From a bacterium (GTDB lineage: Bacteria > Acidobacteriota > Thermoanaerobaculia > Multivoradales > J023), in assembly GCA_024226315.1 (NCBI GenBank), contig JAAELT010000035.1, positions 1 through 64,000 of the forward strand: DNA of 64,000 nt, given 5' to 3'. The first letter of the stretch is position 1. Every line of letters starts with the position of its first letter. Shown in pieces: positions 16,064-27,484 of the stretch. The notes below the pieces were generated by a model, which ran no database searches, was not told where the DNA came from, and saw only the letters and a program-made list of their open reading frames with translations. Position numbers and translations under genes: made by a program.

Positions 16064-16084
16064 GAGTACTCCGACAGTGTACTC
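16064..16084. promoter_or_regulatory. inverted repeat between divergent genes
   Basis: Arms GAGTAC (16064-16069) and GTACTC (16079-16084) with a nine-base spacer, in the 74-base gap between the secreted-protein gene and gcvP. A -10-like TAAAAT at 16105-16110 lies 11 bases before the gcvP ATG. It could be an operator for one or both genes. Confidence 0.35.
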
Positions 16085-16121
16085 CTTTGGGCGTGAATCT
16101 GAAGTAAAATGCGGCAGTACG

Positions 16122-19112
<2,991 letters not shown>

Positions 19113-19133
19113 GGTCTCCGGCCGCGTTGACCC

Positions 19134-19520
19134 TCAGACGCCGGTGGCGATCGAGTAGGCCCAGTTGGCGAGGATGACGCCGACGATGGCGACTTTGGCC
19201 CAGAAGGGCAGGCGGTTGGGGATCTCTGGCAACGGCAGACGGCGCCAGGCGCGGAAACCGGCCGCCAGGCCGCCACCTACGAACAGGATCCAAGCGACCG
19301 TCGGCAGAGGATAGTGGACGAGCGCGTGCACCGGGTCGAGCTCGGCCAGCGACAGCGCCGCGCGGGTGGTGCCGCAGGTGGGGCAGGGGACTCCCGTGAG
19401 GCTCTTGAAGTGGCACTTCCACGGCAAGCCGCCGCCGGCGAAGCGCAGCGCAAGAGGGGAGAGCAGCACCAGCGCCAGCGCCACTCCCCCCCACAGCAGT
19501 CCGAGCTGCCGATCGCGCAA
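19134..19520 (-). CDS. DUF2752 membrane protein
   Basis: 128 residues with three to four hydrophobic helices and the hallmark CPTCGTTRAALSLA, preceded by FKSLTGVPC. The family is small inner-membrane proteins of unknown function; the Cys pair may bind metal or form a disulfide. It starts three bases after the stop of the Yip1-type gene, in the same transcript. Confidence 0.88.
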   Translation of the reverse strand: MRDRQLGLLWGGVALALVLLSPLALRFAGGGLPWKCHFKSLTGVPCPTCGTTRAALSLAELDPVHALVHYPLPTVAWILFVGGGLAAGFRAWRRLPLPEIPNRLPFWAKVAIVGVILANWAYSIATGV

Positions 19521-19523
19521 CGG

Positions 19524-20252
19524 CTAGCTCGACATGCCGATCATGCCCGCGATCGAGACGAAGAAGATGATCAGGCAGATGCAGCACACGGCGAGCGGAA
19601 TGAGCACCGCGGCGACGGCCTTGCCGGTGGTCGTCTTGTGCACCTGGGTGAAGCCGATCACGGTGAGCACGATCTTGGCGATGATGGCGATGAAGATGCC
19701 GAAGATCGGCACCACGTTGGCCAGGTCGGCGATCGACGAGTAGGCGCTCACCTTGAGCGTGCCCTCGAAGCCGGTGGGCGACTCGGCCACCGCGCCGACC
19801 AGCATCAGGCACAGGTGGTAGATGCCGGCGCTGATGAAGATGCCGATGGCGTAGAAGATCGGGTAGACGATGATCGAGATGATCGTGGTAACCAGATTCG
19901 TGCCGCCCATCATGCCGAACTGTTCGAGGTCGGCCATGCCGCCCATCATCGACATCATGGCGGCGCCGAAGAGCAGGTTCCAGATCTGGTAGAAGATGTT
20001 CCCGACCCAGCTGACGGCCAGACCGAAAGCCAGCGGCCAGATGTAGTCCTCGTCCTTGCGAATACGGGAAAAAGCGTCGCTGGGCGAGGTGACCAGCAGT
20101 TTGGCGGTCTCGATGAGGGCGTTCAAGAAGCCCAGCTGATCGCGCTCCTCCCACGGCAGGCGCGGGCCCTCGGAGCTACCTCCACCACCCGGCGGCGGCG
20201 GCGTGTAGGGAGAAGGCGGCGGCGGCGGGGCAGGCGGCATCGGTTCGCTCAT
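19524..20252 (-). CDS. Yip1 family membrane protein
   Basis: 242 residues from ATG 20252, which has AAAGGA eight bases upstream. A Pro-rich N-terminus (about 1-30, PPPPPSPYTPPPPGGGG) precedes a Yip1 domain with five predicted helices. Signatures are FLNALIETAKLLVTSPSDAF, ISIIVYPIFYAIGIFISAG, and a cysteine-containing last helix. Bacterial Yip1 proteins are integral membrane proteins without a settled function. It is in an operon with the DUF2752 gene. A second Yip1 protein, without the Pro-rich head, stands at 29.8 kb before an export operon. Confidence 0.85.
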   Translation of the reverse strand: MSEPMPPAPPPPPSPYTPPPPGGGGSSEGPRLPWEERDQLGFLNALIETAKLLVTSPSDAFSRIRKDEDYIWPLAFGLAVSWVGNIFYQIWNLLFGAAMMSMMGGMADLEQFGMMGGTNLVTTIISIIVYPIFYAIGIFISAGIYHLCLMLVGAVAESPTGFEGTLKVSAYSSIADLANVVPIFGIFIAIIAKIVLTVIGFTQVHKTTTGKAVAAVLIPLAVCCICLIIFFVSIAGMIGMSS

Positions 20253-20378
20253 GGTCGAGTCCTTTCTCGGTGGAGCAGCGGCTGGAAGAGCTCCGGCACT
20301 GTATGAGTGTGACACTGTGTAGGTGTGCGCATCTTGGGAGTGGGTGCAGTGTACCGGAGCCGCCCGCGACGCGACAAG

Positions 20379-20406
20379 TTGCGCGAAGGCGAACGGCCGG
20401 TATAAT
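20379..20406 (+). promoter_or_regulatory. promoter of hydrolase/wax ester synthase operon
   Basis: -35 TTGCGC (20379-20384), 16-base spacer, consensus -10 TATAAT (20401-20406). The expected transcription start falls only about five bases before the ATG at 20418, so the mRNA would be leaderless or nearly so. Confidence 0.55.
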
Positions 20407-20417
20407 TCGCGGCGTTC

Positions 20418-21350
20418 ATGGAGTCTTCACAGACCGAGAAGCGAGCTGACCTCGCGGCGGAGCTCACGGCGGAAGAGATCGCCGAGCTCGATGCCGACGG
20501 CTCGACGCTGGGCGCGGCCAGAGAGCTCATGGCGGAGCTTGCCAGGGCGCCCGCGGCCGGCGAGACGAACGGCGTCAAGGCGCCGTCGCTCGGGCTGCTG
20601 CTGCTAGAGGGCAGAGCGCTGGGCGAGCTGGCCACGACCTACGCGATGATGCCGCTGCTCCGGCGCGGTCCCCGCGGCGACGGCCACCCGGTGCTGGTGC
20701 TGCCCGGATTCCTCGCCAGCGACGTCTCCACCAGGCCCCTGCGCCGGTTCCTGAAGGAGCGCGGCTACGCGACGCACTCCTGGAATCTGGGGCGCAACCT
20801 CGGCCCCAGGCCGGGTGTCGAGCACCGCCTGATGGAGCGCATGCAGGAGATCCGGCAGCGCCACGACCGCAAGGTGAGCCTGATCGGCTGGAGCCTGGGC
20901 GGGGTGTACGCGCGGCTCTTGGCCAACCGGTCACCCGAAGACGTGCGCTGCGTGATCACCCTGGGCACGCCGTTCAACGCCAACCCCAAGGCCAACAACA
21001 GCTGGAAGCTGTTCGAGTGGGTGTCGGGCACGCGCATCGACGAGGTCGATCCGGAGACCTTCCGGCAGATCCGCGAGACGCCGCCGGTGCCCACGTCCTC
21101 GATCTACAGCCGGTCCGACGGCGTCACCTCCTGGCGCTGCTGTGTCGACGAGGAGGGCCCGCTGGCAGAGAACATCCAGGTGCGAGGCAGCCACTGCGGC
21201 CTGGGCGCCAATCCGCTGGTGCTGCGCGCCGTGCTCGATCGGCTGGCGCAAGCGGAGGGTAGCTGGCGGCGTTTTGAGCGATCGGGGTTGATGAGACTGC
21301 TGTACCGGCGGCCACGAGGTCCGGCCAGGGCTCTGGCCTCGGAAGGCTAG
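20418..21350 (+). CDS. alpha/beta hydrolase, lipase-like
   Basis: 310 residues. After a charged N-terminus comes an alpha/beta hydrolase fold: PVLVLPGFLASDVSTRPLRR (oxyanion strand, about 93-112), GWSLGGVYARLLA with nucleophile Ser about 159 (GxSxG), VRCVITLGTPF, and a late His in QVRGSHCGLGANPLVL, the probable catalytic His. An Asp in YSRSDGVTSW may complete the triad. It belongs to PGAP1/triacylglycerol lipase-like hydrolases. Three bases downstream is the wax ester synthase/DGAT gene, so it probably acts on acyl esters, either making acyl chains available or degrading the stored lipid (inference). Confidence 0.82.
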   Translation: MESSQTEKRADLAAELTAEEIAELDADGSTLGAARELMAELARAPAAGETNGVKAPSLGLLLLEGRALGELATTYAMMPLLRRGPRGDGHPVLVLPGFLASDVSTRPLRRFLKERGYATHSWNLGRNLGPRPGVEHRLMERMQEIRQRHDRKVSLIGWSLGGVYARLLANRSPEDVRCVITLGTPFNANPKANNSWKLFEWVSGTRIDEVDPETFRQIRETPPVPTSSIYSRSDGVTSWRCCVDEEGPLAENIQVRGSHCGLGANPLVLRAVLDRLAQAEGSWRRFERSGLMRLLYRRPRGPARALASEG

Positions 21351-21353
21351 AGA

Positions 21354-22781
21354 ATGCACCAGCTGACCGGGCTCGACTCCGCGTTTCTCTACCTCGAGAC
21401 CGAGAACGCTCCGATGCACATCGGCGGCGTCTCGATCGTCGAGGCCGAGACTCCGAGTGGGCCTTTCGATCTCGGCATGGTGCGCGATCTGCTGGCTTCC
21501 AGGATCCACACCAGCCGCACCTTTACCCAGCGGCTGGTCGAGGTGCCCCTGAAGCTCGGCAAGCCCTACTGGACCCGCGACGAGAACTTCGACATCGACC
21601 GCCACCTGTCGCGTACGCAGCTGCCCGAGCCGGGGGGCTGGAAGGAGCTCTCCGCGCTCATGGCCTGGGAATTCAGTCAACCCATGGACCGCGACAAGCC
21701 GCTGTGGGAGATCCTCTTCGTCGAAGGACTGGAGACGGTGGAGGGGGTGCCCCCGGGCTCGATGGCGCTGATCAGCAAGATCCATCACGCGGCCATCGAT
21801 GGAGTTTCGGGCGCCGAGATCATGAGTGCGCTCTACGATCCCAGCCCTGAGCCGCGGACGGTCGACCCGGTGCCGGCGACGCCGAGCGAGGATGCCGAGC
21901 CGCCGTCGCGGAGCGAGCTGCTGAAAGAGAGCGGCCGCCACCTGCTGCAGGTGCCGCGGGCGCTCTCCGGGGCCGTGGGCGAGACAGTGAAGGGGGTCGT
22001 CAAGAGCGGCGCGGTGTGGGGCTTCAAACGCATCAAGCCGCCGCCGTTTCCGTTCACCGCCCCGCGCAGCCGGCTCAACGCGCCGGTCAGCCGCGACCGC
22101 TCCTGGAGCGCGGCGATCCTCTCGCTCGAGCGCATCAAGGCGATCCGCAAGACGGCCGGGGCGACGGTCAACGACGTGGTGTTGACCGTCTGCGCGGGAG
22201 CCCTGCGGCGTTATCTGCTGGCGAAGGACGATCTGCCGGAGAAGCCGCTGGTGGCGATGGTGCCGGTCTCGGTGCGCACCGAGGACGAGCGGGGCACGAT
22301 GGGCAACCAGGTGTCGGCCATGCTGGTCTCGCTCGCCACCGACGTCGACGATCCGCGGCAGCGGCTGCGGCTGGTGCGCGAGAGTGCCACCGGCTCGAAG
22401 GTTCACCACCAGGCGGTCGGCGCGCGCACCCTGGCCGACTACGGCGAGTTCATCCCGTTCGGTCTGGCGGGGGCGGCGGCACGCCTCTACACGCGCATGC
22501 ACTTGGCGGAGAAGCACCGGCCGATCTTCAACCTGGTGATCACCAATGTACCGGGCCCGCAGGTTCCCTTGTACGTGGCTGGCGCCAGGCTGCTGGCGCA
22601 CGTCGGGGCGGCGCCGATTTTCGACGGCATGGGCCTGATCCTGCCGATCTTCAGTTACGCTGGCAGCCTCGCCGTCGGCGCCACCTCGAGCCGCGACGTC
22701 ATGCCCGACGTCGACGTCTTCACCGGCTTCTTGAGCGACGCGCTCGACGAGCTGGAGGCGGCGATCCAGCCGGCCAGCTGA
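21354..22781 (+). CDS. wax ester synthase/diacylglycerol acyltransferase
   Basis: 475 residues, the standard length of bacterial WES/DGAT enzymes, which join acyl-CoA to fatty alcohols or diacylglycerol to make storage lipids at the inner membrane face. Visible signatures: N-terminal LTGLDSAFLYLETENAPMHIG; the catalytic HHAAIDG at about 144-150; NDVVLTVCAGALRRYL; PVSVRTEDERGTMGNQ; and the C-terminal ITNVPGPQVPLYVAGARL. Its neighbour upstream is a lipase-like hydrolase in the same operon. Confidence 0.93.
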   Translation: MHQLTGLDSAFLYLETENAPMHIGGVSIVEAETPSGPFDLGMVRDLLASRIHTSRTFTQRLVEVPLKLGKPYWTRDENFDIDRHLSRTQLPEPGGWKELSALMAWEFSQPMDRDKPLWEILFVEGLETVEGVPPGSMALISKIHHAAIDGVSGAEIMSALYDPSPEPRTVDPVPATPSEDAEPPSRSELLKESGRHLLQVPRALSGAVGETVKGVVKSGAVWGFKRIKPPPFPFTAPRSRLNAPVSRDRSWSAAILSLERIKAIRKTAGATVNDVVLTVCAGALRRYLLAKDDLPEKPLVAMVPVSVRTEDERGTMGNQVSAMLVSLATDVDDPRQRLRLVRESATGSKVHHQAVGARTLADYGEFIPFGLAGAAARLYTRMHLAEKHRPIFNLVITNVPGPQVPLYVAGARLLAHVGAAPIFDGMGLILPIFSYAGSLAVGATSSRDVMPDVDVFTGFLSDALDELEAAIQPAS

Positions 22782-22814
22782 CGGTCGAGGGCCGCTGGTC
22801 ACGCGGCCGCCGGA

Positions 22815-23804
22815 TCAGGTCAGCAGCAGGATCGCCACCAACGCGGCGGCGACCAGCGCCAGCGGCAGCAGCCACGGCAACAGCTTGCGCAGGCGGTCGC
22901 CCACGGGTGACGGCAGCAACCAGCTCGAGTCATCGCCTTCGAGCACGCGGATCAGATCCTGGGCCTCGCGGTAGCGGGCGTCGGGATCGCGCGCCAGGCA
23001 GCGCAGGATGACTTCCTCCCAGCGCGGATCGAGGTCGGGGAGGTGCTCGCGCGGTGAAGGGGGCTCCTCCTGGACGCGCTTGAAGACCGTCTTGAGCGCC
23101 GTGTCGGCGAGGAAAGGTGGCTCGCCGGTGAGCATCTCGAACATCACCAGCCCGAGGGTGTAGATGTCGCTCGCCGGCGTCGCGTCCTGGAGCTCGAGCT
23201 GCTCGGGAGCCATGTAGTCGGGTGTACCCAGCAGCACGTTCGACGCGGTCAGCGTCTCGTCCTTGGCCACTTCCGTGCTTCGCCGCGCAACCCCGAAGTC
23301 GGTCAGCACCACCCGTGCTCCTTCCGGCCCCGGCACCAGAAAGACGTTGTCCGGCTTGAGGTCGCGGTGCACCACCCCGGCGCGGTGGGCGGCGGTCAGG
23401 GCGGCCGCCATCTGGCAGGCGATCGGCCGGGCCTCGTCGGGGTCGAGCAGGCGGCCGTCCACCAACCGGTCGGCCAGGGTCTCACCCTCGAGCAGCTCCA
23501 TCACCATGCACGGGACAGTCTCGGAGCTGTCTTCTTCGCGGGGTACGTCGAGCACCTCGTGGATCCGCAGCACGCCCGGATGCGAGATGCGGCGCGACAG
23601 CGCGCTCTCGCGCTCGAACCGGGAGATGATCTTGGGGTTGCCGAGCAGACGCGGCAGCACGGTCTTGATCGCTACCCGCGACCCGGTGCTCGATTCCCTG
23701 GCCTCATACACCTCGCCCATGCCGCCCTTGCCCACCAGGCGGACGATCTCGTAGCGATCGTCGATGACTCGACCGGGCCCGAAGACGTCGCGGGAGGAGC
23801 TCAA
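22815..23804 (-). CDS. membrane-anchored serine/threonine protein kinase
   Basis: 329 residues. A complete Hanks-type kinase domain (about 15-290): glycine loop VGKGGMGEVYEA, ATP Lys 47 (VAIK), HRDLKPDN (146-153), DFG (169-171), and TPDYMAPEQ. One hydrophobic helix closes the protein (LLPWLLPLALVAAALVAILLL), with no extracellular sensor, so the kinase is tail-anchored with its catalytic domain in the cytosol. The only start in the frame is TTG at 23804; no good ribosome binding site is seen, which suggests weak translation. It converges with the wax ester synthase gene. Confidence 0.93.
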   Translation of the reverse strand: MSSSRDVFGPGRVIDDRYEIVRLVGKGGMGEVYEARESSTGSRVAIKTVLPRLLGNPKIISRFERESALSRRISHPGVLRIHEVLDVPREEDSSETVPCMVMELLEGETLADRLVDGRLLDPDEARPIACQMAAALTAAHRAGVVHRDLKPDNVFLVPGPEGARVVLTDFGVARRSTEVAKDETLTASNVLLGTPDYMAPEQLELQDATPASDIYTLGLVMFEMLTGEPPFLADTALKTVFKRVQEEPPSPREHLPDLDPRWEEVILRCLARDPDARYREAQDLIRVLEGDDSSWLLPSPVGDRLRKLLPWLLPLALVAAALVAILLLT

Positions 23805-23846
23805 GTCGTGATGTCCGTCAGAGCGTGGTGTCCGCCTGAGATCTGG

Positions 23847-24974
23847 TCAGCCGGCATGTGCAGCCAGCGCCTTCGCCACGCGCCGCTGGTCGAACTGCCG
23901 ATCGCGGAGGTACATGTACATGACGGCCATCGAATCCTGGTCCTCCTCCGAGGTGTTGTCGTAGACGCTCACCATCTCGTACTCGTGGTCGGCGAACACT
24001 TCGATTCCTTCCGTCGAGGCCAGGTGGTCGACGTGGGCCAGGCCGATGCGGTCATCGAAGCCTCGCGCCCGGCTCTTGAACACGGTCTTCTCCGTGGTGA
24101 GGTCACGCAGCTCCAGGGACTCGGCGAATGGGTGCAGGTGAACCGCGATGTAGTGGATGGTGGTGTCGTAGGGCACCCGCATCAGTTGGGTCACCAGCGT
24201 GCGATTGACCTGGCGGCCGGGCGGCACCACCCAATGGCCGGTGAACTCGCGCCCCAGGCCGTCGTCGTATTGATGGGCCGAGGCGCTCGCTCCCACCAGG
24301 CAGCCTGGGCCGTGGATCTCGCCGTCGGGATCGGACACCCCGTAGTAGCCGTCGTCGCCTCCGAGCAACGCCAGGCCGTACCCGGCGGTCGGGAACAGAG
24401 CCTGCATCGGCGCCTCGATCTCGCGGTCGCGGACGTACTCGATGCGGACCTTGTGCCGCACTTCGGTGGTCTGGCCGCGGTGATTGAGGTTGAGCACCTG
24501 GGTGCTCAAGTCGAGCGACTCGGTCGACGCTATGGGGATGCCGAAGCCCGGGGGAAAACGGACCTGAAACTGGCCCTGGGAAAGGGTGAACAGGCGCGTG
24601 CTGAACGACCGGCTCGGCCCGAGCAGCTGCTGATGGCGCTCGACGTCGATATCGAGATTGCTGTGGCACATGAGCTCCTGTCCCCGCGGGCTCTCGCCGT
24701 CGGGGCCGACCATCACCGCCTCGTAGCCGGTGATCCAGAGGAGCTCAGGCTTCTCGCTCTCGAGGAGGCGAATGCCCTGGGTGCTCGACGGCCCCATCAT
24801 CGAGCGGTACTCGCGATCGACGGTGTAGATCTCCGACAGCGTGGTCCGGCTGTGTGTCGCGTCGGCGATCGTGTCAGCGAGCTCTCGCACCGGACGGTCG
24901 CCGGCGGCCATGAACACCACCGCGCCGGAGACCGCGGCGAGCGCGAGCAGACTGAAGAATCGGCCTTTCTTCAT
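23847..24974 (-). CDS. secreted protein with PHM-like copper domain
   Basis: 375 residues from ATG 24974 (AGGAGA upstream), signal peptide MKKGRFFSLLALAAVSGAVVF. The C-terminal half resembles the copper type II, ascorbate-dependent monooxygenase fold. It has HWVVPPG at about 247-253 and HLHP with His 279 and 281. A Met follows at about 349 in DQDSMAVMYMY. The His-Met spacing of 68 is close to the CuM site of peptidylglycine hydroxylating monooxygenase (His242, His244, Met314). A possible first-site ligand is His104 in MCHSN, but the double His of the CuH site is not evident. Enzymatic activity is thus uncertain; a copper-binding periplasmic protein is the safer call. Confidence 0.5.
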   Translation of the reverse strand: MKKGRFFSLLALAAVSGAVVFMAAGDRPVRELADTIADATHSRTTLSEIYTVDREYRSMMGPSSTQGIRLLESEKPELLWITGYEAVMVGPDGESPRGQELMCHSNLDIDVERHQQLLGPSRSFSTRLFTLSQGQFQVRFPPGFGIPIASTESLDLSTQVLNLNHRGQTTEVRHKVRIEYVRDREIEAPMQALFPTAGYGLALLGGDDGYYGVSDPDGEIHGPGCLVGASASAHQYDDGLGREFTGHWVVPPGRQVNRTLVTQLMRVPYDTTIHYIAVHLHPFAESLELRDLTTEKTVFKSRARGFDDRIGLAHVDHLASTEGIEVFADHEYEMVSVYDNTSEEDQDSMAVMYMYLRDRQFDQRRVAKALAAHAG

Positions 24975-25123
24975 CGAGGGTCTCTCCTGGGAATCGTCGT
25001 CTCGTCGGCGCACCTTACCTGTTCACGCACCCCGAGACAACCGACCCGGGCGCTGGCCCTGAAGGCCGCCGGCGGTTTGTGTCGCGGTGATCGATGATCT
25101 ACCATATCGTGCAAGGTTCTCCG

Positions 25124-26056
25124 ATGCTTCGCGCAACCAACGTCTGGTGCCTGATCCTCGGTGTCGTGTTGTTCCTGGCGTGCTCAACCTCCCCCGCGGG
25201 TCCGGGCGAGGCTCCCGGAATGGAACGTGCGGCCGCGCCGGACGGTCAGCAGGATGCCGCGAATGGCGACGCCGAGGCCCCCGCCGAGCCCCCCGCCGAG
25301 CCCCCGGCCGACGACCTGCTGAGCGCCGAGCTCAGCACCGTGGGTTGGGATCAGCTCAGCGGTTCGCCGGTGGTGCTGTTGCGCGAGCTCGACTCGGGCC
25401 AGATCCTGCCGATCTGGATCGGCATGGCGGAGGCCCGCGCGATCAGCTTCGAGCTGCACGGCATCGAGGTACCGCGGCCGATGACCCACGACCTGATGAC
25501 CAACGTGATCGGCCAGCTCGGCGCGCGGCTGGAGGAGGTCGTGGTCAGCGATCTCCGCGAAGGCACCTACTACGGCCTGCTCAAATTGCGGGTGGAAGGC
25601 GAGCCCGAGCCCCGCTGGATCGACACGCGTCCCAGCGACGGCCTGGCTCTGGCGCTGCGCGCGGACGCCAGGATCCGGGTGGCTCGCAAGCTGATCGAGG
25701 AGCTCCCGGACTACGACTTCATGGCGCCGGACAGCCCCGACCAAGTGGTCCAGGTCCTGGGGCTGACGGTGGTCGCGCCCAACGAGAAGCTGCGCGAAGA
25801 GCTGTCGCTGCCGGACCGGCGCGGGCTGGTGGTGATCGCCGCCAGCGGCGAGGCCGAGCGCCAGGGGCTGGCCCGCGGCGATCTCATCGTTGGGGTCGAC
25901 GGTCGCGCGCTGCTCGAGCCCGTCGATCTGCTGGACGCCATCGAGCGCAGCACCGGATCCGAGATCAGCGTCACCTACCTGCGCGACGGTGAAGAAGCGA
26001 CGGTCGCTCTGCGGCTCGGGTTTTCCGGCAGCCGGGGACCGAAGAACGTCGCTTGA
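25124..26056 (+). CDS. lipoprotein with bifunctional-nuclease (DUF151) and PDZ domains
   Basis: 310 residues from ATG 25124 (an ATG ten codons earlier is possible). A lipoprotein signal (LILGVVLFLAC) is followed by an Ala/Pro/Glu-rich linker. Then comes a DUF151/BFN domain (about 75-195) with ILPIWIGMAEARAI, PRPMTHDLM and IDTRPSDGLALALR. A PDZ-like domain (about 215-300) follows, with GLVVIAASGEAERQGLARGD. BFN proteins are usually small cytosolic nucleases or regulators. Here the domain carries a lipid anchor and a PDZ module, so it is probably periplasmic and binds peptide tails of envelope proteins (inference). Confidence 0.8.
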   Translation: MLRATNVWCLILGVVLFLACSTSPAGPGEAPGMERAAAPDGQQDAANGDAEAPAEPPAEPPADDLLSAELSTVGWDQLSGSPVVLLRELDSGQILPIWIGMAEARAISFELHGIEVPRPMTHDLMTNVIGQLGARLEEVVVSDLREGTYYGLLKLRVEGEPEPRWIDTRPSDGLALALRADARIRVARKLIEELPDYDFMAPDSPDQVVQVLGLTVVAPNEKLREELSLPDRRGLVVIAASGEAERQGLARGDLIVGVDGRALLEPVDLLDAIERSTGSEISVTYLRDGEEATVALRLGFSGSRGPKNVA

Positions 26057-26182
26057 GAAGCGTCGTTGCGTAGGTGTCGCCTCGGTATCGCAAACGGCGT
26101 TCCAACTTCGGCCGAAGGCGGCCGGTGTGGTACCCTGCCGGCTTCCGAAAACCTCCAACGGCTTGCCACCAGACGAACCCGA

Positions 26183-27472
26183 ATGGCGAAAAAAGACGCC
26201 TTCGATCCCGCCTACCTCGTCACGCTCGACGAGATCTACCACTGCTACTGGACGGCGAAGAAGAAGGAGCGGATCGAGCTCCTGCGTCAGGCGGTTGCCC
26301 ACTTCTGGCCGGACGGCCATCCGGCGCGCCTGGTGCACATCTCGGGCACCAATGGCAAGGGCTCGGTGGCCCACTACCTGGAACAGGGGTTGCGCTTCGC
26401 CGGGTCCACCGGCTCGTGGACCGGGCCGCATGTGTTCGACTACGCCGAGCGCTTCCATGTCGACGCCGAGCGAGCGTCCCACGCCGACATCGTCGACATC
26501 TACCGCCATCACCTCGAGCCCTACCAGCGCTCGCTGGCCGGCCGGCACCTGGGCTTTCCCGAGCTCGGCATCCTGCTCAGCCTGCACCTGTTCGAGCGCC
26601 GCGGCGTGGCATGGGGGATGATGGAGTCCGGGGTCGGCGGACGCTACACCCCGCTCATGGCCCTGCCCGTGGCGGCCTCGGTGGTGACCAACGTCGGCGG
26701 CGACCACCCGCTCTCGCTCGGCCAGGAGCTGTGGCAGCGGGCGCTGGAGAAGGCCGGCGTCGCGCGGCAGGGAGTGCCGTTCTTCACCGCCGCCGCCGGC
26801 CAAGCGCTGGAGCTGGTGGTGCGCACCGCGGAGAGCGAGGGGGTGGACGTCCACGCGGTGAGCGACGGCGACCTGGCCGACGTCCGCTCGCGGCTGTCGC
26901 AGTCTCATCAGGCGGTGGCGAGCTTCGAGGTGGCGAACCTGGCATTGGCGCTCGCGATCATCCGGCATTTCTACCCCGAGCGGGATCCGGCCGTCCTGCT
27001 CGAGGCGATGACCTCGCGGCTGCCGGCCCGGTTCTGGACGCCCGAGCCCGGGGTAGTGGTCGACGTGGCCCATAATCGGGAGAAGATCGAGCAGCTGGCC
27101 GAGAAGCTGAAGCTCGCCTATCCGGACCGCCGGATCCGCTTCCTGGTGGGGGTCACCCGCCGGCGCGATCCGGTGGAGATGTTCGGGCCGCTGTTCGAGC
27201 TCGCCGAGGAGATCGTGGTCACCAGCGCCTCCTACCCGGGCCGCGATCCGGAGGAGATCGCGGCCCTGCTGAGAGAGGCCTTCGAGCCGGTTTCGGTGCG
27301 CCCGGACGCCCGCGAGGCCTACCGCGAGGAGCGCGGCAGGCTCGCCGAAGGGCGGCTGCTGGTGCTCACCGGCTCCGCCTACATGATCGACCAGGCGCTC
27401 AACCCGAACCCCTACGTGCGCCACACCAACGCCTCGTTCGGCTGGCGTGGACGCATCGGCGACCGGGTGTAG
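26183..27472 (+). CDS. folC: folylpolyglutamate/dihydrofolate synthase
   Basis: 429 residues from ATG 26183; a longer frame starts inside unconserved sequence. A Mur-ligase-fold enzyme with the P-loop HISGTNGKGSVAHYLE (about 55-70), GWxxGPH-like GSWTGPHVFDYAERF, the central MMESGVGGRYTPLM, and the C-terminal domain with VVDVAHNREKIEQL. FolC adds glutamates to folates, and in many bacteria also makes dihydrofolate. It stands alone between an envelope lipoprotein and a convergent amidotransferase gene. Confidence 0.88.
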   Translation: MAKKDAFDPAYLVTLDEIYHCYWTAKKKERIELLRQAVAHFWPDGHPARLVHISGTNGKGSVAHYLEQGLRFAGSTGSWTGPHVFDYAERFHVDAERASHADIVDIYRHHLEPYQRSLAGRHLGFPELGILLSLHLFERRGVAWGMMESGVGGRYTPLMALPVAASVVTNVGGDHPLSLGQELWQRALEKAGVARQGVPFFTAAAGQALELVVRTAESEGVDVHAVSDGDLADVRSRLSQSHQAVASFEVANLALALAIIRHFYPERDPAVLLEAMTSRLPARFWTPEPGVVVDVAHNREKIEQLAEKLKLAYPDRRIRFLVGVTRRRDPVEMFGPLFELAEEIVVTSASYPGRDPEEIAALLREAFEPVSVRPDAREAYREERGRLAEGRLLVLTGSAYMIDQALNPNPYVRHTNASFGWRGRIGDRV

Positions 27473-27484
27473 CGCGCCCGCGTT

